Positions 50,601 to 57,683 are shown, counted from the stretch's first letter. The stretch is DNA of 64,000 nucleotides from Thermohalobaculum sp965247385 (GCA_965247385.1 CBDFHG010000005.1:124001-188000); one strand, 5' to 3'. Notes: generated by a model from the sequence alone, not told the origin. Numbers and translations are program-made.

Positions 50601-53600
50601 ACGCCAGCACCAGCCAGACCTTTGATGTCACCGTGAACGACGGCGTGACGCTGCCCGCGCCGGGCGACCAGGGCTATACCCTGGACACGGCAATCGACGC
50701 CCTGATCCTGCCGGAAGCGACCGGCGGCACCGCGCCCCTGACCTACGCCCTGACCGATCCGCCGGCGGGTCTGACCTTCAATTCGGCCAGCCGCAGGCTC
50801 ACGGGCACGCCGACCGCGGCGGCGATCACCGAACTGACCTACACGGTGACCGACGCCAATGACGCCAGCACCAGCCAGACCTTCACCGTCACCGTGAACG
50901 ACGGCCTGGCGCTGAACGCGCCGGGTGCCCAGGGCTATACCCTGGACACGACGATCACCGACCTGGAGCTGCCGGCGGCCACCGGCGGCACCGCGCCCCT
51001 GATCTACGCCCTGACCGATCCGCCGGCGGGTCTGGCCTTCAATCCGACCAACCGCACGCTGTCCGGCACGCCGGGCACGGCGGCGATCACCGAACTGACC
51101 TACACGGTGACCGACGCCAATGACGCCACCACCAGCCAGACCTTCACCGTCACCGTGAGCGACGGCCTGGCGCTGAGCGCGCCGCCCGCCCAGAGCTATA
51201 CCGCGGGCACGCTGATCACCCCCCTGGCCCTGTCGGCGGCCACCGGCGGCACCGGCACCCTGAGCTACACCCTGACCGGGCCGGCGGGTGCCGACCTGCC
51301 GACGGGTCTGACCTTTACCGCAGCCAGCCGCACGCTGTCCGGCACGCCGACCGCGGCGGCGAGCACCGTGCTGACCTACACAGTGACCGACACCAATGAC
51401 GCCACCGCCAGCCAGACCTTCACCGTCACCGTGAACGACGGCCTGGTGCTGACCACGGCGGGCGACCAGGGCTATACCCTGGGCACGACGATCACCGAGC
51501 TGGAGCTGCCGGCGGCCACCGGCGGCACCGCGCCCCTGACCTACGCCCTGACCAATCTGCCGGACGGGCTGCGCTTTGACGCCGGCACCCGCACGCTGTC
51601 CGGCACGCCGGGCACGGCGGCGATCACCGAACTGACCTACACGGTGACCGACGCCAATGACGCCAGCACCAGCCAGACCTTCACCGTCACCGTGAACGAC
51701 GGCCTGGTGCTGACCACGGCGGGCGACCAGGGCTATACCCTGGACACGACGATCACCGAGCTGGAGCTGCCGGCGGCCACCGGCGGCACCGCGCCCCTGA
51801 CCTACGCCCTGACCGATCCGCCGGACGGGCTGCGCTTTGACGCCGGCACCCGCACGCTGTCCGGCACGCCGGGCACGGCGGCGATCACCGAACTGACCTA
51901 CACGGTGACCGACGCCAATGGTGCCAGCACCAGCCAGACCTTCATGGTCACCGTGAACGACAGCCTGGCGCTGACCGCGCCGGACGACCAGAGCTATACC
52001 GTGGACACGGCAATCGACGCCCTGATCCTGCCGGAAGCCAGCGGTGGCACCGGCACCCTGACCTACACCCTGACCGGGCTGCCGACGGGTCTGACCTTTA
52101 CCGCAGCCAGCCGCACGCTGTCCGGCACGCCGACCGCGGCGGCGAGCACCGTGCTGACCTACACAGTGACCGACGCCAATGGTGCCAGCACCAGCCAGAC
52201 CTTCACCGTCACCGTGAACGACGGCCTGATGCTGACCACGGCGGGCGACCAAGGCTATACCCTGGGCACGACGATCACCGAGCTGGAACTGCCGGCGGCC
52301 ACCGGCGGCACCGCGCCCCTGACCTACGCCCTGACCAATCTGCCGGACGGGCTGCGCTTTGACGCCGGCACCCGCACGCTGTCCGGCACGCCGGGCACGG
52401 CGGCGAGCACCGAACTGACCTACACGGTGACCGACGCCAATGACGCCACGGCCACGGCCGACTTCACCGTCACGGTGGCGGAGGGTCTGGCTTTGGCCCT
52501 GGTGGCCGACCAGAGCTATACCGTGGACACGGCGATCACCGACCTGATCCTGCCGGCGGCGACCGGCGGCACCGGCACCCTGACCTACACCCTGACCGGG
52601 CTGCCGGCGGGTCTGACCTTCGATACGGCCCCCCGCAGGCTCACGGGCACACCGACTGCGATGGCGACCACCACCCTGACCTACACGGTGACCGACGCCA
52701 ACGGTGCCACGGCCACGGCCGACTTCACCGTCACCGTGGCCTTGCCACGGTTTGCCGACCTCAACCGCACGATTCTGCCGGAAGTGGCCCGCGCCATCGC
52801 CGGCCACACGGTGGGCGCGATTGCGCGGCGCGTGACACAAGCTCGCGCTGACGGCGGCACCGATAGCGCGGGCAGTTTCAATCTCGGCGGCCAGACCACC
52901 GTGGCCGGCGTGGCCGGCGCGCTCGCCAGCCACGGGCAAGCTATGGCTGACGGCACGCTCAGCCTGAAAGATCTGCTCGGCGGCGGCGACTTTGTCTTGC
53001 CGCTGAATGCGCGCGCCGCGGCGGGCGCGCCCGGTCTGTCTTCGGTCGCCTTCTGGGGCGCGGGCGACTACAGCAACCTCGACGGTTCCGGCGGGGCGGT
53101 GGACTGGGACGGCGACCTGTTCAGCGCCCATCTGGGCGCGGACGCCCGCCTGCGCGACGACCTGCTGGTCGGCCTGGCGGTGTCCTGGAGTCGGGTCGAT
53201 CTGGACTACAGCGACCCCGGTCGTAGCGGTGATTATGAGTTCGGTGATTATGAGTTGGACCTCACCAGCTTCCATCCCTATGTGGGCTGGAGCGCGCTTT
53301 CGGGGAAGCTGGATCTGTGGGCCACCGTGGGCTACGGCTGGGGCGATCTGGAGATCGCCAATGAGGCGCAGCAAGCGTCGAGCGATGTCGAGATGCGCAC
53401 TGTGGCCGTGGGCGGCCTCGGCCGGTTGTTGAAGGTGGGCGCGACCACGCTCCGGCTCAAGGGCGACGCTTTGCTGACGGAGATGGAAGTGGAGGGTAGC
53501 GATGAGATGGCGGCCCTGACGGTGGACGCGCGGCGGGTGCGGATGATCCTGGAAGGGAGCCGGACGCACACGCTGGCAGACGGGGCGCAGCTGGAGCCGA

Positions 53601-54133
53601 GCCTGGAGGTCGGGGTGCGGCATGACGGCGGCGACGGCGAGACCGGTTTCGGGGCCGAACTGGGTGGCGGCGTGCGCTACAGCAATCCGGTCATGGGCCT
53701 GACCCTGGAAGGCCGGGCGCGCACCTTGGTGGGACGGGACAGCTATGGGGAATGGGGCGTTGATGGCCTGATTCGCCTGGAGCGAGGAAACGGGCGCGGG
53801 CTGTCGTTCAACCTGAGTCCCGGCTACGGCAAGACCGGCAGCGGCACCCAAAGATTGTGGCAACAGGGCCTGCACGACAAGATCGACGGCGAGCGGGATT
53901 ACGGCGCGCGCATGGACCTGCGCCTTGGCTACGGGCTGCCCGCGTTCGGCGGGCGCGGTCTGTTGACCCCCTACAGCGAGGTGACCTTCGGCGACTCTGC
54001 CAGAAATTATCGCCTGGGGATGGAATGGGAACTTGGCGCGTTGTTTGAGCTGAATTTGACCGGCGAGCGCCACGAGAGTAGCGACGGTGCCGCCGATCAC
54101 GCGATCATGCTGAAAGGCGAAGTCCGCTTTTAG
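38627..54133 (+). CDS. Giant repeat adhesin with C-terminal autotransporter-type barrel (5168 residues)
   Basis: A signal peptide (MNKLITQFVFTSALLVAMMA ... AHAQ) is followed by an Ig-like lead (about 30-230, with TPPTVTLG and ITFSEAVTG) and then three 317-residue units (231-1181), each fn3-like (PPGAPTGLTARPGDATVTLAW), cadherin-like (VDYAENTPVATAVATYTATD) and Ig-like (TWQWQSSSAG). About 40 putative-Ig repeats of 85-90 residues follow (1182-4704; core ATGGTAPLTYAL and LTYTVTDAN). A linker (LPRFADLNRTILPEVARAIA) leads to a 365-residue beta-barrel with aromatic-alternating strands, ending in VRF. This fits a type V secreted surface adhesin. The upstream region is an IS end with a weak ribosome site, so expression is uncertain. 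Confidence 0.85.
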   Translation: MNKLITQFVFTSALLVAMMASMGTAHAQTPVKDNIATYTDNGDGTTQVTFTPTEASLFVIRWLQTGGTVVFHVQQNVTGGQVDSPVSRSIPTGYDFDGEIWIRLSSGDTDYARATHTTGARPDTTPPTVTLGTIAEGVIGTAQDYDITFSEAVTGLAVIDFSVSNDIVASGDLVVNSVTPASGPSTTYTISITPRATAFTLTLAADSVTDTATTPNTGPETAASVSGTATAAPPGAPTGLTARPGDATVTLAWTAPGATGGADITGYEYRQSDAMGDYDTTGSAAVVDWMAIPNSATATEYTVAGLTNNTAYFFQVRAVNSGGKGEASDEATATPTAPNTAPVIGTADAAVDYAENTPVATAVATYTATDAEGDTVTWTLGGTDAGDFSIDTNGALTFNTVRDFETPDSGATSNTYFVTITATDDGDPNESGTLDVTVTVTNVDDEAGVVAIAITRDGTTVSGAPRVGDTLTASVTDADSGSAGVTGTTWQWQSSSAGSTTNISGATDAAYSPVADDVDSTLQAVATYNDSTGSTIATSDPTATVTAAPPGAPTGLTARPGDATVTLAWTAPGATGGADITGYEYRQSDATGDYDTTGSAAVVDWMAIPNSATATEYTVAGLTNDTAYFFQVRAVNSGGESEASGEATATPTAANTAPVIGIADAAVDYAENTPVATAVATYTATDAEGDTVTWTLGGTDAGDFSIDTNGALTFNTVRDFETPASDATSNIYSVTITATDDGDPNESDTLDVTVTVTNVDDEAGVVAIAITRDGTTVSGAPRVGDTLTASVTDADSGSAGVTGTTWQWQSSSAGSTTDISGATAAAYSPVADDVDSTLQAVATYNDSTDSGKTATSDPTATVTAAPPGAPTGLTARPGDATVTLAWTAPGATGGAGITGYEYRQSDAMGDYDTTGSAAVVDWMAIPNSATATEYTVAGLTNDTAYFFEVRAVNSVGESEASDEATATPTAANTAPVIGTADAAVDYAENTPVATAVATYTATDAEGDTVTWTLGGTDAGDFSIDTNGALTFNTVRDFETPASVATSNIYSVTITATDDGDPNESDTLDVTVTVTNVDDEDGVVAIAITRDGTTVPGTPRVGDTLTASVTDADSGSAAVTGTTWQWQSSSAGSTTNISGATDAAYSPVAGDVGSTLQAVATYNDSTGSGKTATSAPTAPVVAPLVLTTAGDQGYTLGTTITELELPAATGGTAPLTYALTNLPDGLRFDAGTRTLSGTPGTAAITELTYTVTDANGASTSQTFTVTVNDSLALSAPPAQSYTAGTLITPLALSAATGGTGTLSYTLTGPAGADLPTGLTFTAASRTLSGTPTAAASTVLTYTVTDANGASTSQTFTVTVNDGLVLTTAGDQGYTLGTTITELELPAATGGTAPLTYALTNLPDGLRFDAGTRTLSGTPGTAAITVLTYTVTDANGASTSQTFMVTVSDGLALSAPPAQSYTAGTLITPLALSAATGGTGTLSYTLTGPAGADLPTGLTFTAASRTLSGTPTAAASTVLTYTVTDTNDATASQTFTVTVNDGLVLTTAGDQGYTLGTTITELELPAATGGTAPLTYALTNLPDGLRFDAGTRTLSGTPGTAAITVLTYTVTDANDASTSQTFTVTVNDSLALSAPPAQSYTAGTLITPLALSAATGGTGTLSYTLTGPAGADLPTGLTFTAASRTLSGTPTAAASTVLTYTVTDTNDATASQTFTVTVNDGLVLTTAGDQGYTLGTTITELELPAATGGTAPLTYALTNLPDGLRFDAGTRTLSGTPGTAAITELTYTVTDANGASTSQTFTVTVNDGLVLTTAGDQGYTLGTTITELELPEATGGTAPLTYALTNLPDGLRFDAGTRTLSGTPGTAAITELTYTVTDANGASTSQTFMVTVNDSLALTAPDDQSYTVDTAITDLVLLEASGGTGTLTYTLTGLPTGLTFTAASRTLSGTPTAAASTVLTYTVTDANGASTSQTFTVTVNDGLVLTTAGDQGYTLDTAIDALILPEATGGTAPLTYALTDPPAGLTFNSASRRLTGTPGTAAITELTYTVTDANDASTSQTFMVTVNDSLALTAPDDQSYTVDTAITDLVLLEATGGTGTLSYTLTGPAGADLPTGLTFTAASRTLSGTPTAAASTVLTYTVTDANGASTSQTFTVTVNDGLVLTTAGDQGYTLGTTITELELPAATGGTAPLTYALTNLPDGLRFDAGTRTLSGTPGTAAITVLTYTVTDANGASTSQTFMVTVSDGLALSAPPAQSYTAGTLITPLALSAATGGTGTLSYTLTGPAGADLPTGLTFTAASRTLSGTPTAAASTVLTYTVTDTNDATASQTFTVTVNDGLVLTTAGDQGYTLGTTITELELPAATGGTAPLTYALTNLPDGLRFDAGTRTLSGTPGTAAITVLTYTVTDANDASTSQTFMVTVNDSLALSAPPAQSYTAGTLITPLALSAATGGTGTLSYTLTGPAGADLPTGLTFTAASRTLSGTPTAAASTVLTYTVTDTNDATASQTFTVTVNDGLVLTTAGDQGYTLGTTITELELPAATGGTAPLTYALTNLPDGLRFDAGTRTLSGTPGTAAITELTYTVTDANGASTSQTFTVTVNDGLVLTTAGDQGYTLGTTITELELPEATGGTAPLTYALTNLPDGLRFDAGTRTLSGTPGTAAITELTYTVTDANGASTSQTFMVTVNDSLALTAPDDQSYTVDTAITDLVLLEASGGTGTLTYTLTGLPTGLTFTAASRTLSGTPTAAASTVLTYTVTDANGASTSQTFTVTVNDGLVLTTAGDQGYTLGTTITELELPEATGGTAPLTYALTDPPAGLTFNSASRRLTGTPGTAAITELTYTVTDANDASTSQTFMVTVNDSLALTAPDDQSYTVDTAITDLVLLEASGGTGTLTYTLTGLPTGLTFTAASRTLSGTPTAAASTVLTYTVTDTNDATASQTFTVTVNDGLVLTTAGDQGYTLGTTITELELPAATGGTAPLTYALTNLPDGLRFDAGTRTLSGTPGTAAITELTYTVTDANGASTSQTFMVTVNDSLALTAPDDQSYTVDTAITDLVLLEASGGTGTLTYTLTGLPTGLTFTAASRTLSGTPTAAASTVLTYTVTDANGASTSQTFTVTVNDGLVLTTAGDQGYTLGTTITELELPAATGGTAPLTYALTNLPDGLRFDAGTRTLSGTPGTAAITELTYTVTDANGASTSQTFMVTVNDSLALTAPDDQSYTVDTAITDLVLLEASGGTGTLTYTLTGLPTGLTFTAASRTLSGTPTAAASTVLTYTVTDANGASTSQTFMVTVNDGLVLTTAGDQGYTLDTAIDALILPEATGGTAPLTYALTDPPDGLRFDAGTRTLSGTPGTAAITELTYTVTDANGASTSQTFDVTVNDGVTLPAPGDQGYTLDTAIDALILPEATGGTAPLTYALTDPPAGLTFNSASRRLTGTPTAAAITELTYTVTDANDASTSQTFTVTVNDGLALNAPGAQGYTLDTTITDLELPEATGGTAPLIYALTDPPAGLAFNPTNRTLSGTPGMADVTVLTYTVTDANDATTSQTFMVTVSDGLALSAPPAQSYTAGTLITPLALSAATGGTGTPSYTLTGPAGADLPTGLTFTAASRTLSGTPTAAASTVLTYTVTDTNDATASQTFTVTVNDGLALNAPGAQGYTLDTAIDALILPEATGGTAPLTYALTDPPAGLTFNSASRRLTGTPTAAAITELTYTVTDANDASTSQTFTVTVNDGLALNAPGAQGYTLDTTITDLELPEATGGTAPLIYALTDPPAGLAFNPTNRTLSGTPGMADVTVLTYTVTDANDASTSQTFTVTVNDGLALNAPGAQGYTLDTAIDALILPEATGGTAPLTYALTDPPAGLTFNSASRRLTGTPTAAAITELTYTVTDANDASTSQTFMVTVNDSLALTAPDDQSYTVDTAITDLVLLEATGGTGTLSYTLTGPAGGALPAGLTFDTAPRRLTGTPTAMATTTLTYTVTDANDASTSQTFDVTVNDGVTLPAPGDQGYTLDTAIDALILPEATGGTAPLTYALTDPPAGLTFNSASRRLTGTPTAAAITELTYTVTDANDASTSQTFTVTVNDGLALNAPGAQGYTLDTTITDLELPAATGGTAPLIYALTDPPAGLAFNPTNRTLSGTPGTAAITELTYTVTDANDATTSQTFTVTVSDGLALSAPPAQSYTAGTLITPLALSAATGGTGTLSYTLTGPAGADLPTGLTFTAASRTLSGTPTAAASTVLTYTVTDTNDATASQTFTVTVNDGLVLTTAGDQGYTLGTTITELELPAATGGTAPLTYALTNLPDGLRFDAGTRTLSGTPGTAAITELTYTVTDANDASTSQTFTVTVNDGLVLTTAGDQGYTLDTTITELELPAATGGTAPLTYALTDPPDGLRFDAGTRTLSGTPGTAAITELTYTVTDANGASTSQTFMVTVNDSLALTAPDDQSYTVDTAIDALILPEASGGTGTLTYTLTGLPTGLTFTAASRTLSGTPTAAASTVLTYTVTDANGASTSQTFTVTVNDGLMLTTAGDQGYTLGTTITELELPAATGGTAPLTYALTNLPDGLRFDAGTRTLSGTPGTAASTELTYTVTDANDATATADFTVTVAEGLALALVADQSYTVDTAITDLILPAATGGTGTLTYTLTGLPAGLTFDTAPRRLTGTPTAMATTTLTYTVTDANGATATADFTVTVALPRFADLNRTILPEVARAIAGHTVGAIARRVTQARADGGTDSAGSFNLGGQTTVAGVAGALASHGQAMADGTLSLKDLLGGGDFVLPLNARAAAGAPGLSSVAFWGAGDYSNLDGSGGAVDWDGDLFSAHLGADARLRDDLLVGLAVSWSRVDLDYSDPGRSGDYEFGDYELDLTSFHPYVGWSALSGKLDLWATVGYGWGDLEIANEAQQASSDVEMRTVAVGGLGRLLKVGATTLRLKGDALLTEMEVEGSDEMAALTVDARRVRMILEGSRTHTLADGAQLEPSLEVGVRHDGGDGETGFGAELGGGVRYSNPVMGLTLEGRARTLVGRDSYGEWGVDGLIRLERGNGRGLSFNLSPGYGKTGSGTQRLWQQGLHDKIDGERDYGARMDLRLGYGLPAFGGRGLLTPYSEVTFGDSARNYRLGMEWELGALFELNLTGERHESSDGAADHAIMLKGEVRF
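39317..42169 (+). repeat. Three tandem 951-bp repeats (fn3/cadherin/Ig-like units)
   Basis: Identical starts (ccgccgggcgcgccgac) occur at about 39317, 40268 and 41219, exactly 951 bp apart. The three copies differ by few bases, showing recent amplification or gene conversion. Confidence 0.9.
42170..52740 (+). repeat. About 40 tandem putative-Ig repeats (~264 bp each)
   Basis: I counted 40 units by hand from their first residues. They fall into classes: LTTAGDQGYTLGTT, LSAPPAQSYTAGTL, LTAPDDQSYTVDTA, LNAPGAQGYTLDT and LPAPGDQGYTLDT. Classes often alternate. Many copies are identical over 100 bp or more. A 2394-bp higher-order block is duplicated (from 42704 and from 45098). Confidence 0.9.
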
Positions 54134-54600
54134 CCCGCACTTCTCACCCTATCGCGGCGGGGATCGCTTCGGTGTCTCTCTCGTTGATCTCGCGGGCGGT
54201 GGTCCGAGTTTCAGGATTCTACTCAACGAGAGAGAGAAATTCGGTCTAAAACGGCCGTTTTCTTCGAGCGACCCGGCGCGGCGCGATCCAGCCGCCGGCC
54301 TGGTCGAGGCGAGACCTGCGCCGGCCTTTCTGCAGGGGATACTCGATCCCGGGGAGTTGCCGGCCTGGTCGTCTCTGGCCGGAAGCTGCGGGGATCCTGC
54401 TGAGGTCTGCGGGCTGGGACCCGGTCACCAAGCGGCGAAGTCAGTTCCGTATCCGGCACAATATGCTGACTTCTCTCTACAAGTGTGCGAAAAACAGCAC
54501 CTTGACCCAGGTTTAAAAAGTGAGCTGGAATCTGACCCGGCCATGCGGAAATCGGTCCTGTACAATGCAAAGAAAACGAAACAGCACGGAATCGTGGCCT
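54134..54600. other. Gene-free region downstream of the adhesin
   Basis: A perfect 13-bp inverted repeat (tctctctcgttga at 54175-54187, tcaacgagagaga at 54223-54235) with a 35-nt loop lies 40 bp after the stop codon; it may end transcription although no T run follows. The rest holds no convincing gene. Confidence 0.5.
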
Positions 54601-54891
54601 AAGTCGTCATCTTGGCGATCAGAGCGAGCAGCTCCGTTCGAACGCTTCCGCGACCGCTACGCCGGGGAGTTGATCCTCTACCACAAGGGCGGCCGCAAGA
54701 GCCTCGACGCCATCGCCGCGCTCCTGGCCATCCCGGCGCAGGGCCTCGCCCAGGTGCCGCAAGACGGCGCGGCGGCCATAGAAGGGCGCAAAGCCGCCTG
54801 GGCCGAATTGCAGCGGCCCCGCGTTGGCCGCAAGGCGCGGCTCGCCGGGACCGTCGAGGATTTGGCACCGGATGATGAGGCACCGGAGTGA
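54601..54891 (+). pseudogene. Unrecognised ORF, 5'-truncated
   Basis: The frame reads FERFRDRYAGELILYHKGGR onward to a TGA that overlaps the GTG start of the next gene (GTGA), which suggests a real coupled pair. Its 5' portion (before about 54640) looks non-coding, so the true start is missing. The product is a short helical protein of unknown function. It lies upstream of a membrane protein and a relaxase, so a mobilisation role is possible. Confidence 0.4.
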
Positions 54892-55241
54892 CAACCAAAA
54901 ATTTCCTCACCGGCACCGCCATAGTCATGCTCGGGTCGACCGGCATAGGCTACCTCCGCGGCATCTTCTCCGCCTCGACCGCCCTCGAACTCGCCGCCGT
55001 CGGATATATCGGCGTGATCATTTTGGTGCTGGCGATACAGACAGCCCGCGCCGCCGCCGCCAGACAGCCCGGGGCGGTGCCAGCCACCGGACAGCGAGGT
55101 GCCGGATCGCCGCCCGGTCAAATCCTCATCCCAGTGCCCGCCGCCGCCACCGTCGGCGCGCTGGTCGCGCTCGTCATCGATCTGACCTGGGCGAGTCATT
55201 GGCAGCCCTGGCTCTACTACCGGGAGATCCCCGCCTTCGCC
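54888..55241 (+). pseudogene. Membrane protein gene, 5' part, split by the IS66 element
   Basis: GTG 54888 begins MTTKNFLTGTAIVMLGSTGI; two or three hydrophobic helices follow, and the frame reaches IPAFA at the IS boundary. Joining it to 57684, after removing the IS and one 8-bp target copy, continues in the same frame as DPSFLDWVSAH, restoring a protein of about 339 residues. I do not recognise the family. Its place before a relaxase suggests a coupling or mating-related membrane protein. Confidence 0.8.
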
Positions 55242-55339
55242 GTAACCGTCCGGTCTCCCCGCCCTTGAAGGGTTTGTGATTGGCGTGCGAGTCTTCGCAT
55301 GATCGCGGGCGATCGTGTCCGTTTGAATTACGCGGACAC

Positions 55340-55702
55340 TTGAACTTGACGGATCATCGTAGAGGCAATCGGCGGAGCTACTCGACTGCGTTCAAGCGGC
55401 GTGTTGTGGCCGAGGCGCTTGAGCCAGGGGCTTCGGTTGCGTCGGTGGCGCGCCATCACGGGCTGAGCGCGACCATGGTGTTCGGGTGGCGTCGTGATCC
55501 GCGGTTTGGGCCGGGTGGTGATGGGGTATTTTTCCTGCCTGTCGAGGTGATGTCGACTGCGGTCACCGCCGCGCCGGAGCCGATCAGCCCTGTCAGGGAC
55601 AGCCGGGTCGAGATTGCCCTTGCATCGGGCCATCGTCTGACGCTCAGCGGTGCCTTTGATCCGGACATGGTGGTGCTGTTGGCGCGAGGTCTGAGCGCAT
55701 GA
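55340..55702 (+). CDS. tnpA: IS66 accessory protein TnpA
   Basis: The region RSYSTAFKRRVVAEALEPGA, then VASVARHHGLSATMVFGWRR, is a helix-turn-helix of the transposase-8/IS66 orf1 type. The start is uncertain; TTG 55340 fits the usual length (about 120 residues) better than the open frame's first codon at 55280. The stop overlaps the tnpB start (ATGA). Confidence 0.8.
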   Translation: MNLTDHRRGNRRSYSTAFKRRVVAEALEPGASVASVARHHGLSATMVFGWRRDPRFGPGGDGVFFLPVEVMSTAVTAAPEPISPVRDSRVEIALASGHRLTLSGAFDPDMVVLLARGLSA

Positions 55703-56046
55703 TCCCGGTTGCCGTGCAGACGAAGGTCTGGCTGGCGGCTGGCGTTACCGATATGCGCAAGGGGTTCAACGGTTTGTCGGCGCTGGCCGAGAAGGTTCTG
55801 GAGCAGGACCCGTATTCCGGGCACCTGTTCGTGTTCCGGGGACGGCGCGGCGATCTGATCAAGGTCATATGGTGGGACGGGTAAGGGGCGTGTCTGTTTT
55901 CCAGGCGTCTGGAGCGCGGCAGGTTCGTCTGGCCATCGCCGGCGCATGGCAGGTTGTCGGTGACATCGGCGCAACTGGCGATGCTGTTGGAGGGCATCGA
56001 TTGGCGCGCGCCGCTGCGCACCTGGCGACTCCTGACGGCAGGGTAA
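55699..56046 (+). pseudogene. tnpB: IS66 accessory protein TnpB with an in-frame nonsense codon
   Basis: MIPVAVQTKVWLAAGVTDMR to IKVIWWDG is followed by TAA (55882-55884), then the same frame continues GACLFSRRLERGRFVWPS to TAG at 56046. TnpB proteins normally read ...WWDGQGACLFS..., so CAA to TAA is the likely single change. Total length (115 codons) is normal. The copy is probably not able to move on its own. Confidence 0.88.
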
Positions 56047-56114
56047 TTTTTTGAACAAAAACAGAGAAATATGACACTTTAGGGATTCCCTTCAGTGTCC
56101 CGTTCTGGTATAGA

Positions 56115-57623
56115 ATGGCTATGCTGGACCAGACCAAATCACTGCCCGATAATCCCTCGGAATTGAGGGTGTTCGCGGGGCAATTGGTGGCGACGGTCAA
56201 GTCCCAGGCGCTCCGGATCGCCAAGCTGGAACACCAGCTCGCCGGTCATCGCCGCCATCGGTTTGGCTCGAAGTCGGAGACGATGGATCCGCTTGAACTC
56301 GGGCTCGAAGAGGAAGAGATCGCGGCGGCGAAGATCGCGCCGCCTGCGTCGCCTGATACTGTCGCCGGGCCGAAGAACAAACCAAAGCGCAAACCGTTGC
56401 CGGACAGCTTGCCGCGCAACGAGCAAGTGCTGTCGCCCGGCGAGGCCTGCGGCAAGTGCGGCGAGGTTCTGAAGAAACTCGGCGAAGATGTCACCGAAGA
56501 GCTGGAATACGTCCCTGGCCGGTTCATCGTGAACCGCTTTGTCCGGCCCCGCATGGCTTGCACGTGTTGCGAGGCGATCTGCCAGGCACCATTGCCCTCG
56601 CGCCCGATCGAGCGGGGTCGTCCCGGCCCGGGCCTGCTGGCCCATGTGCTGGTCTCGAAGTATGCCGATCACCTCCCGCTCTATCGCCAGTCCCGGATAT
56701 TCGATCGCGACGGCATTGATCTCGACCGCTCGACCCTGTCCGACTGGGTCGGCAAATCGGCGGCACTGCTGGAACCATTGGCTGATATGGTCGGGCGCCA
56801 TGTTCAGCGCGGCCAGGCGATCTTTGCCGACGACACCCCCCTGAAGATGCAGGTGAAGGGCACCGGTAAATGCAGGACCGCCCGGATCTGGAGCTATGTT
56901 CGCGACGAACGGCCATGGGGCGGCGCCGACCCACCAGCGGTATGGTATCAGTTCACCGTCGATCGCAAGGGCGAGCACCCCACCAGACATCTGGCCAGGT
57001 ACAAGGGCTGGATGCACGCGGACGGCTATGCCGGGTTCAACGAGCTCTACCGATCCGGTGGTGTCGATGAAGTCGCCTGCATGGCCCATATCCGGCGCAA
57101 GTTCACCGATGTCTTCCAGTCGGAGGGCTCGATCATCGCCGAGGAAGCCATCAAGCGCATCGCCGGGCTCTACGTCGTCGAGAAGGATGCCCGCGGCAGT
57201 GTGCCCATCGAGCGGGTCCAACTCCGGCAAGCCCGCGCCAAACCGATCTTCGATGCTCTGGAAGCCTGGCTGCAAACCCGGTTGCCAAAGATCTCCGGCA
57301 AGTCCGAACTCGCCAGGGCGATCCGCTACGCCCTGACCCGGATGAGGCGCCTGCGCCCGTATCTCGACCACGGCTTTCTGGAGATCGACAACAATTCCGC
57401 CGAACGCGCCATGAAGCCGATAGCCCTGGGTCGCAAGAATTATCTTTTTGTCGGCTCGGAGGCTGGCGGTAAATCCGCCGCCATCGCCTATACCCTGATC
57501 GAGACCGCCAGGCTCAACGGCGTCGATCCCCAGGCCTGGCTGACCGATGTGCTCAGTCGCATCGCCGATCACAAAATCACCAAACTCGACGAGTTGCTCC
57601 CGTGGCGCTTCGCTCAGACCTGA
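56115..57623 (+). CDS. tnpC: IS66 transposase TnpC
   Basis: This 502-residue protein has an N-terminal leucine-rich helix (LRIAKLEHQLAGHRRHRFG), zinc-finger cysteines (CGKCGE, CTCCEA), and DDE residues in IFADDTPLKMQ, HADGYAGFNELY and IDNNSAERAMKPIALGRKN, ending in the IS66 C-terminal block. The frame is intact; mobility would be limited by the broken tnpB. Confidence 0.93.
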   Translation: MAMLDQTKSLPDNPSELRVFAGQLVATVKSQALRIAKLEHQLAGHRRHRFGSKSETMDPLELGLEEEEIAAAKIAPPASPDTVAGPKNKPKRKPLPDSLPRNEQVLSPGEACGKCGEVLKKLGEDVTEELEYVPGRFIVNRFVRPRMACTCCEAICQAPLPSRPIERGRPGPGLLAHVLVSKYADHLPLYRQSRIFDRDGIDLDRSTLSDWVGKSAALLEPLADMVGRHVQRGQAIFADDTPLKMQVKGTGKCRTARIWSYVRDERPWGGADPPAVWYQFTVDRKGEHPTRHLARYKGWMHADGYAGFNELYRSGGVDEVACMAHIRRKFTDVFQSEGSIIAEEAIKRIAGLYVVEKDARGSVPIERVQLRQARAKPIFDALEAWLQTRLPKISGKSELARAIRYALTRMRRLRPYLDHGFLEIDNNSAERAMKPIALGRKNYLFVGSEAGGKSAAIAYTLIETARLNGVDPQAWLTDVLSRIADHKITKLDELLPWRFAQT

Positions 57624-57683
57624 GCGCAATCGGCCGACGCTGAACCGAACCAGAGCCCCGAGACCGGACGCTTACCCTTCGCC

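Larger units (their letters stand above)
55242..57675 (+). mobile_element. IS66-family element with perfect 8-bp target duplication
   Basis: The left end gtaaccgtccggtctc (55242) and right end gagaccggacgcttac (to 57675) are inverted with one mismatch over 16 bp. CCTTCGCC flanks both sides (55234-55241 and 57676-57683), the expected 8-bp duplication. Three genes follow IS66 order: tnpA, tnpB, tnpC. The element is 2434 bp. Confidence 0.95.

Noticed and set aside
42170..52740. CRISPR-like reading of the regular repeats
   Set aside because: Repeats are about 264 bp, in frame, encode Ig-like domains and lack unique spacers.
41507..54100. 4197-residue open frame on the strand opposite the adhesin
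   Set aside because: It mirrors the repeat array in an antisense frame. GC-rich codons in near-identical repeats leave this frame free of stops. It has no ribosome site, signal peptide or recognisable domain of its own.
56139..57629. 496-residue minus-strand frame opposite IS66 TnpC
   Set aside because: TnpC has DDE and zinc-finger motifs in its frame; the reverse frame has none.
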